This document shows positions 21,639-33,800 of a stretch of 64,000 nt of DNA, one piece after another (positions within the stretch are counted from its first letter, which is position 1; every line of letters starts with the position of its first letter). The translations under genes and the position numbers were made by a program. The stretch is from contig OY755171.1 of NCBI GenBank assembly GCA_963576735.1, positions 13,144,001 to 13,208,000 of the forward strand, given 5' to 3'. This stretch comes from Bedellia somnulentella (lineage: Eukaryota > Arthropoda > Insecta > Lepidoptera > Bedelliidae). The notes beneath the pieces are model-generated. The model made no database searches, was not told the origin of the DNA, and worked only from the letters and a program-made list of their open reading frames with translations.

Positions 21639-21929
21639 GCTAGTTTAAAAAAAGAAGTATTGTTTTTAATATTTTACAATCTTCAATATAGTTGATGTGG
21701 TACTAATGAAGGTTTTTTTGTACCTCAGCTCAGCGGTAGACACGTCTCGATCGTTATAGTACTTGAATCCTTTAGGTTAAAGTAAATAACCGGGTTTGAT
21801 TTGATATTTCGGAGACTACATTACTACAAGATTATCCCAAATATAGTATTTAAGTCAATTCAATTATTTAACTGACTGACAAAAACACAAACAAACATTT
21901 TGATATTGTTTTCATATATGGCAACATGA

Positions 21930-22546
21930 TAGACATGTGTAAGTAATGCGAGTAATGCATTACACGTAATATCACCCGAGCGCGTTGCATTGCATTACAC
22001 ATTACTCGAACATTTCAAACATCACATTTAGCGTAACATCACTTTTCATTTCATTACACTGTTCACTCATCTCATCACTTCGGCAAAGTTCGGTCAGCGT
22101 CGTTTCAGTTCGTAATCACGAGCGCCCCGCCCACGCCTACTACACATAGAAAAGTTTTAATAGTATCTATGTTTGAAAATTTTTGATAAGAATCACGCGT
22201 TTAAATCATAAATAAATTGTGCATCGTTAAATCTCATATTTCAATACTTATAGTTAAATGATTTATTTATTCCAAAACAATTACAACATAAATATATTTT
22301 AAGTAAGTATCGGGACAATGACTTGATGAAGCTGGCAATGTGTGATGAAAGAAACATTGCAACATTGCGTCATCAAATAAATTTTCACATATCACCTTAA
22401 ACATTACTCGGTATCGGTATCGGTAACGGTAATCATTTCATTAAAAATCGATCGGGTAATGTGTGATGTTACGGAGTAATGTCACTTCCGTGGAAGAGAT
22501 GCGTGATGTTGCATTACTATTTAACGTACTGTTTTGCGCATGTCTA
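21930..22546. mobile_element. hAT-like MITE, 617 bp
   Basis: It begins TAGACATGTGTAA and ends, as read inward from the right, TAGACATGCGCAAAA, giving inverted termini of about 13 bases. It is flanked by an exact 8-bp duplication, CAACATGA, at 21922-21929 and 22547-22554, the hallmark length for hAT. Inside are many GTAATG/CATTAC and TGATGTT/AACATCA words on both strands, perhaps subterminal transposase sites. There is a small GC-rich core (GAGCGCCCCGCCCACGCC). No transposase ORF. Confidence 0.82.
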
Positions 22547-22639
22547 CAACATGATAACAGAGTGCCGTTAATGGATGCCAGTGTCAGCTAAAGACAATAA
22601 AATAAGCAAACGCTTTATTTCCGGCAAATGTCACACTTT

Positions 22640-22812
22640 AGAGTATGCTCAAAAAAGCAGGCGTCCGATGTATGAAGAACAAAAAAGAATGAATGAAATG
22701 ATTGATGGTTGTAAACGAAGCTAGATATGTTAGCCAGGATCGTACAAAGTGGCGATCGATAGTGTCTGCCTACCCTAATGGGAACTAATGACGTGAGTAT
22801 ATGTTATGTTAA
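22640..22812 (+). mobile_element. 5'-truncated LINE fragment
   Basis: Same family as 568-893: GTATGCTCAAAAAAGCAGGCG, read in pieces, GCCAGGATCGTACAAAGTGG, CTGCCTACCCTAATGGGAAC, GACGTGAGTATATG. Frameshifted. Confidence 0.75.
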
Positions 22813-23930
22813 TTCATTGGGATATTAGGTGTTTTACTTAGTCAAAGTTGCTTACCTTCGCTAATTTAATTTTTGAGACAACAACTGTGTTGTCGATAGT
22901 TTGCGAACCGTGGGAATTTCAATTAGAGTGAGGCTTAAATATGAAAAACTTCAAAAATACGACCAGATTATCAAAACAATAAACAGTGGATGACCGTGGT
23001 TGTTATATTGTAGTCAGAAATAAACTTAAATTTTATATTACATCTAAATAAAAAAAATGTCTAGGGTATTAGAGTTGAATTACATTTAAATATTTAAGGG
23101 TTGGCGGAGGTAATGTTCAGTTTTAAACATATACGTATAACCGCCGCCGCCGTATATCTCCAAAGGTTTAACAAAAGTTTTTTTTTCTTAATTTTCCTGA
23201 AGTATGTTACCCTTTCACGCTTTATGACGTAAAGCCTAAACTATAAGTTAATTCATTATAGAATTTAAAATATAATTAGTCCTAATTGGTTCTCATATTG
23301 TGGGAGCTAAAATTAGTCTGCGGTTCGAAGAGACGACTGTGACCCTTTTGTATTTTAGTAGTATATCTAGTTAATGTAGTAGTGTAGTTAAAATAATAAA
23401 TTAACCATTATTTTAATTCATTATTTTTTTTTAAATTATGACAATCGTGTCATTGGTTACTTTGCAGGTTTTAGTAGTGAGTTTCAAAATCTGTGACATA
23501 TTTTTCTTAAACGGTTTCATTTTTCCAGAGTTCGAAATACTGAGCCATATAAATGGGCTATCCTTTGAACACACTTACTTATTTCTACTCACATCATTAC
23601 TTCTTAAATTGCCGTACTATACTATTTATTGCTATTTATAGCTATTATTATTTTATGTGTCGGTATTAGCAGTACACACACCCTGGTCAACATTTACAGC
23701 GGGGTGGGCGAAGCCTTTCGGAGCAAATTTAGACTTTTCAGTGAATAAAGGGATCCGTAGCACCAAAAAGTTAACGATTAGAGATCTTTGATGAGACCAG
23801 CCTGCCAGTCATATTACGAAAGCCAATAATTGACGCCGAGCAATAAACTAAAATACAATTATAACTTTACTTTTAATGTTTATTTGTTATTATGCTTCAT
23901 TTTCATGTGTGTGAATCATAAACTTAATAA
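22813..23930. other. Non-genic, AT-rich
   Basis: No exon with flanking splice signals and no named repeat was recognised. There is a short CCGCCGCCGCC run at about 23143 and a GC-richer patch at 23690-23760. A 67-codon hydrophobic frame at 23438-23641 has no support beyond length. Confidence 0.4.
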
Positions 23931-23933
23931 TAG

Positions 23934-24190
23934 TGTGGTTAATTTATCATGGTTGTTAACGGTGAGGGAAAACATCGTGAGGAAACCCACATGGCTAAGT
24001 TGTACCTAGACATGTGACAGTGTATTCGTACCAAGCGGCGGCGATAGGCCTGCCTGCCCCCTATCACGTGAGTACACTGTCAAATCATAACGTGGGTACT
24101 CTGAACACCAGGTGACAATGTCACGTGATGTTCAGAAGTATTCGTACCTCTACCTACCCCTTTGGGGATATACGGTGTGAACGTTATGTT
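23934..24190 (+). mobile_element. 5'-truncated SINE family S2
   Basis: It starts inside the body (GTGGTTAATTTATCATGGTTG, read in pieces), continues with GGCGATAGGCCTGCCTGCCC, and ends ACCCCTTTGGGGATATACGG then TGTGAACGTTATG. The tRNA-like head is absent. Confidence 0.8.
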
Positions 24191-24481
24191 CAAACTGTCT
24201 CTTAATATCTTATTTTGCAATAACCATCATAACTATGCCATGGATAGATAAATATTACACATCCCTAGAAGTGTTACTATGGCAACTGTCACATTAGGTT
24301 GGGCACGTTGGGCAATATTGGCCTCCATGTCACTTGTGTTTACTTATTAAGTCAAAAATAACGAATTTGATTTGAAAAAGTGCGCAAATTCGTATGTACT
24401 GTGTATGATACTGATAGAAGTGAAATTATATTTGTTTGAAGTGTTATCCTGAAATTAAAACTACTGTTGGAATTTTGCAAT

Positions 24482-24634
24482 ATGATGGGAAAAAAACAAA
24501 TTGAAAAACTACGAGCTTTTGTTGGGTCTGGATTTTTCTACACCGCTTCAGCTTTCGTTGGAATATGTTATTTCACCGATTGGAAATTAATCTGTCAATG
24601 GATCCCTCTCTATAATAAGAAATACAAGACATAA
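24482..24634 (+). CDS. UQCR11: Cytochrome b-c1 complex subunit 10 (UQCR11, 6.4-kDa subunit)
   Basis: Small inner-mitochondrial-membrane subunit of respiratory complex III. A single 50-residue ORF; two Met codons stand in tandem (24482 and 24485). After a basic start (KKQIEKLR) comes one membrane span at about 14-31 (GSGFFYTASAFVGICYF), then the diagnostic TDWKLICQWIPLYNKKYK, which parallels TDWRLILDWVPYINGKFK in the vertebrate protein of 56 residues. No intron interrupts it and no upstream exon was found, so either the gene is intronless or it has a non-coding first exon. The frame is intact and ends in TAA. The match of TDW and of the xWxP segment makes the family call firm despite the small size. 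Confidence 0.85.
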   Translation: MMGKKQIEKLRAFVGSGFFYTASAFVGICYFTDWKLICQWIPLYNKKYKT

Positions 24635-25690
24635 TCTAGAAAAAACGATGTTGAAAATATATAGGTGTTGATAAATTACGGGCTTTTTAATTCATATTCC
24701 CCAAACATTTAGAAAATAAAAATTTGGTATAATTTTCTTTTCAGTAACAGTGCGAATCTTTTTCAGAACGATCACAACATAAATATTTAAACTGTCAACT
24801 GTATAATAACGCTTTGAATCCCTGAAGGGATGATTGATGTCCGAATACTGGGTGTGCCGTGTGGGTTTCCTCACAACATTGCTTACATACCTTCGACGCT
24901 TGTCTACAAATACTTCTAGCGTAGAAGCAGAGAATATTTTTCCAAGTTTACTAAGAAGCTTGCTTGGTGGTGATACTTAAAATTTAATTCGATTTTAAAG
25001 AGTCCATTTTTATCAGTTATTACCAACTTCTATTCGCTATTTTGAGACAAAAATGGTTATAGGTTTGCTAAGATTGGATGGATGTGATGGGACAAACTAT
25101 ATTCTATTGTATATTAATCTTATATGACTTTATAAAATTGCGTCTTCAGTTTGCGTTCAGGTGTTCATTGTCTCACAAAGATACATACTTAAGGCTATAA
25201 ACTTCTAGGAGAATACATATAGTCTGTATCAATTAGAAAAAATAACTTTGTAAACAAAGAAACGTCAATGTCATTTTAGTATTTTAGTGTTGTTACCAAT
25301 ATAATCGATGGCGACGTAAAAATCGAATACGTTACTAATGGTAAGCAAATTTTTGATCCAATTTTATAGTATACTTATAAAACAGACATAAACCACGGAA
25401 TGCGTTCCCTATAATTAATTTTATACATATACTCACACCGCGCCGGTAGTCAACATTGGGGTATGCAGAGACGAGACTGTAGCGACCTCTAGATGGGACT
25501 TCTAATTGTACGTCTTTTCGTATCTGAGTCGAGCGTTATCACGAGTGTGACATGATCTAAGTTCTGAAGTCCTTGAAAAAAATAGTAATAAAAACCATCG
25601 TGTGTTTTGGAAGTGTCTAATTATGACTGTGAAGTAATCGAAATATAAGGAATCTTGTACACTTGTGAGAATTATGCGAGAACATATTTA
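24635..25690. other. Non-genic; few features
   Basis: No gene was seen. A LINE-tail-like word in reverse (ACTCACACCGCGCCGGTAGT, then ATTGGGGTATGCAGAGACGA) lies at about 25432-25490 and is probably an old LINE 3' end. Confidence 0.4.
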
Positions 25691-25693
25691 GAT

Positions 25694-25985
25694 TATACTA
25701 GCTTTTTGCCCGCGACTACGTCCGCGTGGACTACATTTTTTGCATCCAGTTTAGATCCAAAATACCAAAACACTATCTAACTACATTAACTTCTGTTTTT
25801 TTGTATTTATATTCCCGTGGGCGTTGTAATAGATATAAAGAACATTGAGACTTTTTAAGTGATTATTGGGCGATGCAGTTGGACGGTGGGACGGACCCCA
25901 TTCAACTTCCAAAAGTGGACAAAGAAATACTATCTCTGGAGCTGTGGCTACCCTTTTTTGGGATTTATGGCTATTAGTATATTCT
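25694..25985 (+). repeat. Lepidopteran dispersed repeat start followed by a decayed S1
   Basis: At 25696-25735 comes TACTAGCTTTTTGCCCGCGA then CTACGTCCGCGTGGACTAC, a signature recognised as ubiquitous in Lepidoptera. From about 25845 a degraded plus-strand S1 follows (TTGGGCGATGCAGTTGGACG, CATTCAACTTCCAAAAGTGG, GTGGCTACCC). Confidence 0.6.
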
Positions 25986-26449
25986 CATGATTGATTGATG
26001 TATGAATTTCATACATTCCTTTTTGTAGTTGTTATATCAGTCAATCGCATCAAGATTCAAATTTCTAGATACATTGTATTTATAGATCAAAAATCTGTAT
26101 AATATATTTTAATCTCTTAGGGGATCATCGGTCAACAGATAGCGTTACTGTACTGAATTAACATTGAGATATATATTACAAACTATGCATTCTGAGGCTT
26201 AAGCAGAATATTAATTTATGCGTAAGTAAAACATAATATATCTATGAGAATATTAGTTAAAAATATTTAAAATTCAAAAGCTATAAACATATTCTCAAAC
26301 CTACCAAATGAATACGCAAAATTCATACAATATACTTTCAATTATCTTTATTCATACATATTCGCATAGTTGAATATGAGAAAGAAGGATTAGTGCATCC
26401 TATTATTCTAACCTAACACAAAAGCAAAAAAAATACGCAAAAAGACGTT

Positions 26450-26525
26450 GACCACCCGGGATTCGAACCTGGGTCTTTCGTATGTAGTGTTTATCAAACG
26501 GTATACCGCTACGCCACGCAGACAA
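26450..26525 (-). repeat. tRNA-like sequence (SINE head or tRNA relic), copy 1
   Basis: On minus: GTCTGCGTGGCGTAGCGGTA with an A-box-like TGGCGTAGCGGT, and an exact B box GGTTCGAATCC in CCCAGGTTCGAATCCCGGG. The 3' bases GGTC do not pair with the 5' GTCTGCG, so no acceptor stem forms. It is therefore not a functional tRNA gene. Confidence 0.6.
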
Positions 26526-26597
26526 TTGTGTAAGTCTCAAATTTGTGATATCCTATATATCTAGTAGTCATACTATTGACAAACAATTCAATTAAAT

Positions 26598-26842
26598 ACA
26601 TACATACATATACTCACGGCTATAAATCCCTAGAAGGGGTAGCCAGAGCTAAGGAACTTGAAGTTCCTCTACCACTTTTGGAAGTTGCGTCGGGAAAAGA
26701 TAGTGAAATAAAGGTTGTTGGTGATGGGTCTCCAACCACATCGCCCAAAAATCCCTTAAAAGCCCCAATACCGTTAGTCGCCTCGTACGTACACCCACCG
26801 GAAGAAATGGGGTAGTGTTATTCTAAGCCGACACTACACAGC
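26598..26842 (-). mobile_element. SINE family S1 in duplication copy 1
   Basis: Exact ends come from comparison with the empty site in copy 2 (CAATTAAATGG at 27470-27480). The flanks read AATTCAATTAAAT (26585-26597) and AATTCATTAAAT (26843-26854), a target duplication with one indel. Confidence 0.9.
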
Positions 26843-27337
26843 AATTCATTAAATGGACATTTATTTTGATGATGAAAATGGATAAAGCCCTTATTTTTTT
26901 TCAAAAACACTATTAATGAAGAGTCTGATAAAGTCGTTCGATGAAAAAATTAATCGTGTAAATATGGGGAGTAATAAGTTGGTGATGTGAGAGAGATTGC
27001 AATCATCGGCCAATAGATGGCGGTACTGTACTGAATTAACATTGAGATATTTACTATTATTTACAAACTATGTATTCTGAGGCTTAAACAGAATATTAAT
27101 TTATGCGTAAGTAAAGTATAATATATCAATGAGAATATTAGGAAAAAATAGTTAAATAAACAAAAGTTATAAACATATTCTCAAACCTAACAAATGAATA
27201 TGCAAAATTCATACAATATGCTTTTAATTATCTTTATTCATACATATTCGCATAGTTGAATGTGAAAAAGAAGGATTAGTGCATCCTATTATTCTAACCT
27301 AACACAAAAGCAAAAAAAATACGCAAAAAGACGTTGA

Positions 27338-27412
27338 CCACCCGGGATTCGAACCTGGGTCTTTCGTATGTAGTGTTTATCAAACGGTATACCGCTACGC
27401 CACGCAGACATT
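27338..27412 (-). repeat. tRNA-like sequence, copy 2
   Basis: Identical in the head region to 26450-26525, including both Pol III box-like motifs. Confidence 0.6.
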
Positions 27413-27689
27413 TGTGTAAGTCTCAAATTTGTGATATCCTATATATCTAGTAGTCATACTATTGACAAACAATTAAATGGACAATTATTTTGATGAAAAT
27501 GGATGAAACCCTTATTTTTTCCAAAAAGACTATTAATGAAGAGTCCGATAAAGTCGGTCGACGAAAAAATTAATCGTGTAAATATGGGGAACCATATAAA
27601 AGTTATGTTTTTTTATGCTCCTGTGGGAACCCTTGCGAAATCCGGGATAAATTATATGCTATATGTTGGCCAGGTGTATAACCTACATT

Positions 27690-27890
27690 CAAGCCAAATT
27701 TGATCAAGATCGGTCCGGTAGAATTAACGTGATGAACGGACATACAGACAGACAGACAGACAGACATTTTTTTCAAAAATAGCAAATTTGGCTTCAGTAT
27801 CGAAAATAAAACATATTCCACCGGTTTTTATTTTTTTTCTTCAATGTACAGTTTTGACCTCGTTACAGTCTTATTATAGTATAGATTATA
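27690..27890 (+). repeat. Lepidopteran dispersed repeat with (GACA)n core
   Basis: Second copy of the 1330-1592 family, with GACAGACAGACAGACAGACA, TTTGGCTTCAGTATCGAA and the end TTATTATAGTATAGAT. Confidence 0.6.
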
Positions 27891-27894
27891 TTTT

Positions 27895-28380
27895 ACAATT
27901 ATTTTTCAAACACTCTAACAGTCACACTCATAACAGACCCAATGACGCCATATTCTGTTGAAAAGAGAGAGACACACAGGTAACATTTGAAGGGCAAACA
28001 TTAAAATTATAACTCTCTCTTTTATTTGCATGCTCGTTCGAATCTTTTTTTTCACTCATTAGTAACTCTTGTCTATGTGTGCAGTATCAGAACAGAACAG
28101 ATTTAAAAGCCAATTACTATTACGGTCACGTATCTGTAGTTTATAATATACTAGCTGACTGACTACTAGCTTTAAACTCTATTTATTTATTATAAATAGA
28201 GTTTCTGCTTCTTTTTCGATGTATACAATCAAAAAATATTCACTAAATAACAGACCCAAAGAAAAATATTTTTTTTGTTGACTTGTGTAATAAATTTGTT
28301 TTATGAATTTATGAAGAAGAAGAAGAAAGAAAAATAATGTTTATTTGGTAATTAACACAAGACAATGAGAAATATAAAAA
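27895..28380. other. Non-genic, AT-rich
   Basis: No gene or repeat was recognised. A purine run of GAAGAAGAAGAAAG type lies at 28312-28330. Confidence 0.4.
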
Positions 28381-28397
28381 AATATGATTACCAAAAA

Positions 28398-28626
28398 TGA
28401 TTGCCGTGTAGTGTCGGCTTAGAATAGCACTACCACGTTTCTACCGATGGGTGTACTTAAGAGGCGACTAACGGTATTCGGGCTTTTAAGGGATTTTTGG
28501 ACGATGCGATTGGAGACCCACCAACAACCTTTACTTTACCATCTTTACCCCACTCAATTTTCCAAAGGAGGCTCAGGAATTTCTAATTCCTTAGCTCTGG
28601 CGTGAGTATATGTATGTATGTATTTG
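28398..28626 (+). mobile_element. SINE family S1 with 13-bp target duplication
   Basis: It starts near TGCCGTGTAGTGTCGGCTTAG (read in pieces) and ends GCGTGAGTATATGTATGTATG. It has lost the CTACCCC hairpin by a short internal deletion. Flanks are TGATTACCAAAAA at 28385-28397 and 28627-28639. Confidence 0.85.
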
Positions 28627-29207
28627 TGATTACCAAAAAGGAGTATATTCTCTTCATACGAATTTTATACTACAACTATTTTACTCGAGCTCGTCCAACA
28701 CATATTTGATAAGACAAAAGATTTTTTTTTAACAAAAATCAAATAAAAACAACAATGAAAAAAATTTACCAAATACAATATGAAAATTATATTTATCAAT
28801 ATGCATATATATTTTTTGTTAAATTTACAATAATTCACAGTGTTTATTATTCACTGCGATTTGGATATATTGGATCTTCTAGAATCGATTCATCAATCGG
28901 TAATCGATTTCTAACATTCCTTCATTACTAATCATCAATGTCAATACCCATCCCAATTTTTCGCATTAGATAAAAAAATAAATAACATCAATGTTTCTCA
29001 TTTAATCTTATTTTAAGTGTTTCCCAAGTTTTATCTCCAATTACTAATTATTTGTTTGTTTGGTGAGTGGAAGACTGTGTTTTCTATTTGACGGATGTGA
29101 AATTCTAGCGTCATAGAAGTATTTACTTGATGAAATCTACGATTTTATACCCGGCAACGGTTTGTTTACAAACTTTTCGAGTCTATTACGAGTAGATATA
29201 GACGGTA

Positions 29208-29452
29208 CATACATATACTCACGGCTATATTTCCCTAGAAGGGGTAACCAGAGCTAAGGAATTATAAATTCCTCAGCCACTTTTGGAAGTTGAGTGGGGA
29301 AAAGATGGTAAGAATAAAGGTTTTTGGTGATGGGTCTCCAACCGCATCGCCCAAAAATCCAATAAAAATCCCCAATACCCTTAGTCGCCTCTTACGATAC
29401 CCGTGGGTAGAAAGGGGTAGCGACATTCTAAGCCGGCACTACACGGCAAACT
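29208..29452 (-). mobile_element. SINE family S1
   Basis: Near-identical to 7995-8245 (same subfamily, GCCGTGTAGTGCCGGC 5' end). Target duplications were not resolved. Confidence 0.85.
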
Positions 29453-30530
29453 TCTAGGAGAAGAAGCCAATATTCACTGATAGTTACATCTTTTTTAATA
29501 ATATCGATGATATCCTCCATGAAAATGCATTATGTTTACTCAATGTAATTCTAATAACTCCTGCTTTCTAACTGGATTTAAGTATCGTTTGTGGTGTAAA
29601 ACAATCCGGTAAGAATTGGTATATCAGATTATGACGATTGAAATTATTTTGTTTAATAGTATTAGTATCTAGAACTTTGGTTATTCAGAGGGATGACCAC
29701 CGGATTTATGCAGAGAGGTGATGTGGTTTTAAATACTGAATCGGGGTTTCACTGGTGGTCTTTCATATGTATACCTACATACTACAAGTGTATATATAAC
29801 CGGCTATAAATCTGGAAACAAGACTAGTCTCAGTTTCAGAAACAAAAAAATCTTAGCCACTTTTTGACCTTTGTTGAAGAAATGTTTTTGTACTATTCTA
29901 AGCCAACACGAAGACAACACAGAATCTTTTCATAAGTGTGGTTTTTTTCTATATGTTGATTACGCTATTAAAAAGAATATAAAAAAGGCAGCGTATAGAT
30001 AATTGTATCAAAAAGACTTTTAAATGGTGTTAAGAGAACATTTTGATAATTATTACATCCTTAATCAGCGGGAGAGATGAGACGCATTTCACCGTTTTCT
30101 TTATTTTGTATAACTCGTTGATTTGATGAATACCTACCCTACCTGTAGGCATTATAATATTTTTTATATTAATAGAGAATGTGGTTGCGTAAAAAATATA
30201 TCTATATGTTTACTAATATTACATAGAGGAATATTTATTTATGTTTTTGTTTCTTTGTAATTGTCTCGGAAACAGAAGAAACTACAACCCTTAGAAAAAT
30301 CATAGGCTAGGTATATAACATCACGCAATAAGGGGTAAACATAAGCAGTGATCGAATAAGTCAGTACAAACAGAGAAATATACGACTGTCCATGCAAAGC
30401 AGGGGCGAAACCACTAGATTTTAATAATATGAAAGTACTTATTTTGCCATTTACTTGATACCCAACATAACATTATAAGTAGTCGGGTAAAGAAAACATC
30501 GGAGGAAATGGTTAACGCATTCAAGACACG
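29453..30530. other. Non-genic with old repeat debris
   Basis: S1-like scraps lie at about 29800-29915. A dispersed-repeat end (GCAAAGCAGGGGCGAAACCA, then CTAG) lies at about 30396-30420. No gene was seen. Confidence 0.4.
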
Positions 30531-30534
30531 TATA

Positions 30535-30852
30535 GTGAGTAAGGGTGGCTGAGCAAGGAGGAGAGGGGCAGGGGGTAGGTAGTAGTACTACGAGCAAGGC
30601 GCACGAGCACGTTTTGTAGTACGCACCAAGACCCTTCCCCCGAGGTGAGCGTACTATACGAAGGCACATTTCCCTTGGCGCGCGCACGCGGTGAGGTTGT
30701 GCGCAGCCCATAAACTCTTAAGGACTTATCGCCCTTTCTGATACGTCGAGCGTAGCTAATCGGTTAGCAAACTTATATACATGAACTTTCGTTAATTGTG
30801 TTAAGCGTCAGACTTTATAAACTTCGTGCAAAGGTGGAACAATTGTGTAAAC
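30535..30852 (+). promoter_or_regulatory. Cyclin D promoter and 5' leader, GC-rich island
   Basis: A GC-rich block in an AT-rich setting, just before the cyclin D start. CCCTTGGCGCGCGC at 30672-30685 resembles an E2F site (TTGGCGCG), which would fit a G1/S gene. There is a CCTTCCCCC run at 30632. No TATA box was assigned. Confidence 0.5.
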
Positions 30853-33800
30853 ATGGATTTGTCTTGTGGAGAAAACTTGGAGACTTCAGGAAGTAATAGC
30901 ACCGGGAGAAACATGGATATGTGTGTGGCTGGACCCGACCCTGCCATGGATCGAGACCCTCGGATCATGCTGAACCTCTTGGCTCTTGAGAGATCACATG
31001 CTCTTCACACTGATTATTTCCAACACGTACAAGTTGACATACAGCCCTTCATGAGGAAAGTCGTCACAACTTGGATGTTAGAGGTTTGTAAACATTGAAT
31101 TATATTTTGATTATCTCTACATTAATGGGTTTATTTGTGAAGTTACCTGTGCTACTCATTTTCATTACTACCCGCAACTATAAGAAGGGTATCGGCCATT
31201 TAAATGTTTGGATCAACATTTGTATGTAAATAATAAACAAAGAAGGTTTTACGCTTTATTTGACCTATATACACAATAGAGGCACTATTTCATTTATATG
31301 ACATACTTGACTAATGTTTCGTTTTGAATAATATATCGACTTCTTGTTTCAAGGGGTAGATGACAAAATTATGTTAATTCTCTTCTAGTTTATTAAGTAT
31401 TCCGGGCTGATTTATAACAAAGCTAAGTATTTGTAAACTTAAAGTCATTTGTAATAGGATAATCCTTTTTAGGCTACCTGAATTTATGCCTTACTTACTC
31501 GTAATAATTAACGAGTGTGAGACTATGTCACCAGTGCGTATTATTGTTGCTCACTTTCTCACTATTAATTATTATTTACTGCGAACATAAAAAAAATATA
31601 TTAATAGATACTTGAACAAAGATTACATTTAATTATGTCTTTTCCTAGTGATAAAGATTTTTCTTGAAGTATGTTGGTGTAAAGAATTTTCAGAAAACGT
31701 GTAGACAAACTTCAACCATTCTTTCTAATATAAGTAGAGGATTAGCACCTCTAGAAGCTATCAATCAATTTCTGTTTTTGGAACCATCATGATAAAGACT
31801 AATATTCTCTACTCTGAAGATTTTGCACTTTTATCTAGATAATGAATCCGCGTCTCGGTCATAGAAAGGGGTTATTATCCCCTTTTCATACATTGTCTTA
31901 TAATAGTTGTTTTGTTCATATCTTGTTTTTCTTCACTGCTAATTACCTCATTAATTAGTCATAAATTTAAAGGGCTCTGAAGCCAGAGCTTTGTAAAATC
32001 ATAACGGGTTATTCATTACCATTGTCTTCCATCAACATAGGCTCGACATTAAATAATGTAATGTAAAACTATGTAACTATGGCTAAATGAGGTTTGATGG
32101 TGCTCGCGTATTATTTTAATCCATATAATAAATCACATGTTCGCTCCAGCATGAAGAACGGTAGCTGAGGCAACGTAGTGCCTGCACGTGGTTACAGCCT
32201 TTTGCGCTTGCGAGCCCTTTCAAATGCTTACCAACGGAAACTTTTTTATCCACTTCTTACTTACGTGTTAGTCATCTTTATGTATGTCTGCAGGGGGATT
32301 TTTTGCTATCACGAGACCATCCTTCAGTGAAACTATTGTAAAATTATGCACTTTTTTGTCGTATCGTCTTTAATTTAATGTTGGAGGTTCTTTTAATAAA
32401 AATTCAAATAATGTTTTTATAAGAGTTCGTTAAATTTAATCAAACGTACTGTTATTGTTAATTAAAATGACGACTATTCTTCCTTGCGCTTTCATATATT
32501 AGGTTTCCCTATATACCTACAAGAAGTATTGTGATCAAATAATAACTAAGCGTTTAGTTTTACGACCTTTTTACGACAGATAATATAATAACCAATAAAA
32601 AGGCTTTATGTTAAATCGAAATCAGACCAACCATCAAAATTCATTTACACACAAACGAGTTTCATATGTAGTCAAAACTTGGCAAATTGAATATTACTTG
32701 AAGTTGCATAATTGAGTAATGCATTGCACAGGTGTGCGAGGAGCAACAATGTGAGGAGCCGGTGTTCCCGCTGGCAGTGAGCTACATGGACCGGTTCCTG
32801 GCGCAGCGAGCCATCTCGCGCCAGCAGCTGCAGCTGTTGGCAGTCACTGCCCTGCTGCTCGCCTCCAAGTTCCGCCAGTGCCATCCGCTCTCCGTCGACT
32901 TACTTTGCGCATACACCGACAACTCCGTTTACCCCGAAGAAGTCAGGGTGAGTCTTATTGCCTTTAAATGTTCCAAAATAAAAGGTCAAGCTGTTCCTAC
33001 ACTGATACATCCGGTGGCTACCGCAAAAGTTTTGATTCCCCGTCAATGAACTCGATTAGACGAGTCAAGTGTCATTACATGAATTTCACCTTAGAAACTT
33101 ATATTGACCCTTTCTTATTTAGACTTGTGAGTTTCCGGTCATTACGTCTTCCGTAGCTGCAAGAGGGCAATACTAAGGGCTTATTTTGTCACCCTTCTTA
33201 AGTAAGTCACGATCTGTAACGAAGGTTCTTAGGAAGACGGGCATGTTCTTCCTCCGGAAATGTGGGTGTAGTGGTAATGCTTTTGAACTGATCCTTACAG
33301 ATAACACATTAATTGCTTATTAAGTTTAAATAGCCGGTACTTCCATTTCTTCACAACAGCTAAATTTCTTCCATTGTTGTTACCTTAAATTAACTTTCAA
33401 TGATATCCTTTGAGTTAAAGAAAGCTTTTTTTGCGAAATATGAAAGTTCTACATTGAATATAGTGACAGGGACAAGTAAATAAAAACACAATAAGTGAGA
33501 AAAGATCAATGCCAGTATATCGCTGAACAGATCATACAAGCAGGTGACAATGAATTAGCAATTGAGCACCGTGTTCTGACTTTTGTCACCCCGAGCTCGA
33601 TATTCTCACGCTGTCCCACGAGTAGCACAATACACATTCAAAACAGGTGACAAATGCACACCCCCGCGGAACTTCTGCCTCGACATTCCCACAAACCACC
33701 CTCTAATGATATAAGTGATATGTAAATATTCACCGTGTTACGGTTTCCCAGTGCCTTATGGTATCATAAGCTTTCTTGCAAGTAATATGTGCGATCACTT

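Larger units (their letters stand above)
26123..27590. repeat. Direct duplication of about 590 bp; copy 1 carries an S1 insertion
   Basis: Copy 1 (26123-26970) and copy 2 (27002-27590) share the same order: ATCATCGG.CAA.AGAT, TTAACATTGAGATAT, the tRNA-like block, CTATATATCTAGTAGTCATA, and AAATTAATCGTGTAAATATG. The only large difference is the S1 element at 26598-26842. Divergence is a few percent. Confidence 0.88.

Noticed and set aside
26450..27412. Two functional tRNA genes
   Set aside because: A and B boxes are good but no acceptor stem forms, and the two copies are part of one duplicated segment.
30451..30711. 86-codon frame on minus upstream of cyclin D
   Set aside because: It lies in the GC-rich cyclin D promoter; the composition is low in stop codons and the product has no recognisable features.
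30826..30852. Upstream in-frame start for cyclin D
   Set aside because: The codon at 30826 is GTG. The ATG at 30853 puts LxCxE at the extreme N-terminus as in the family.
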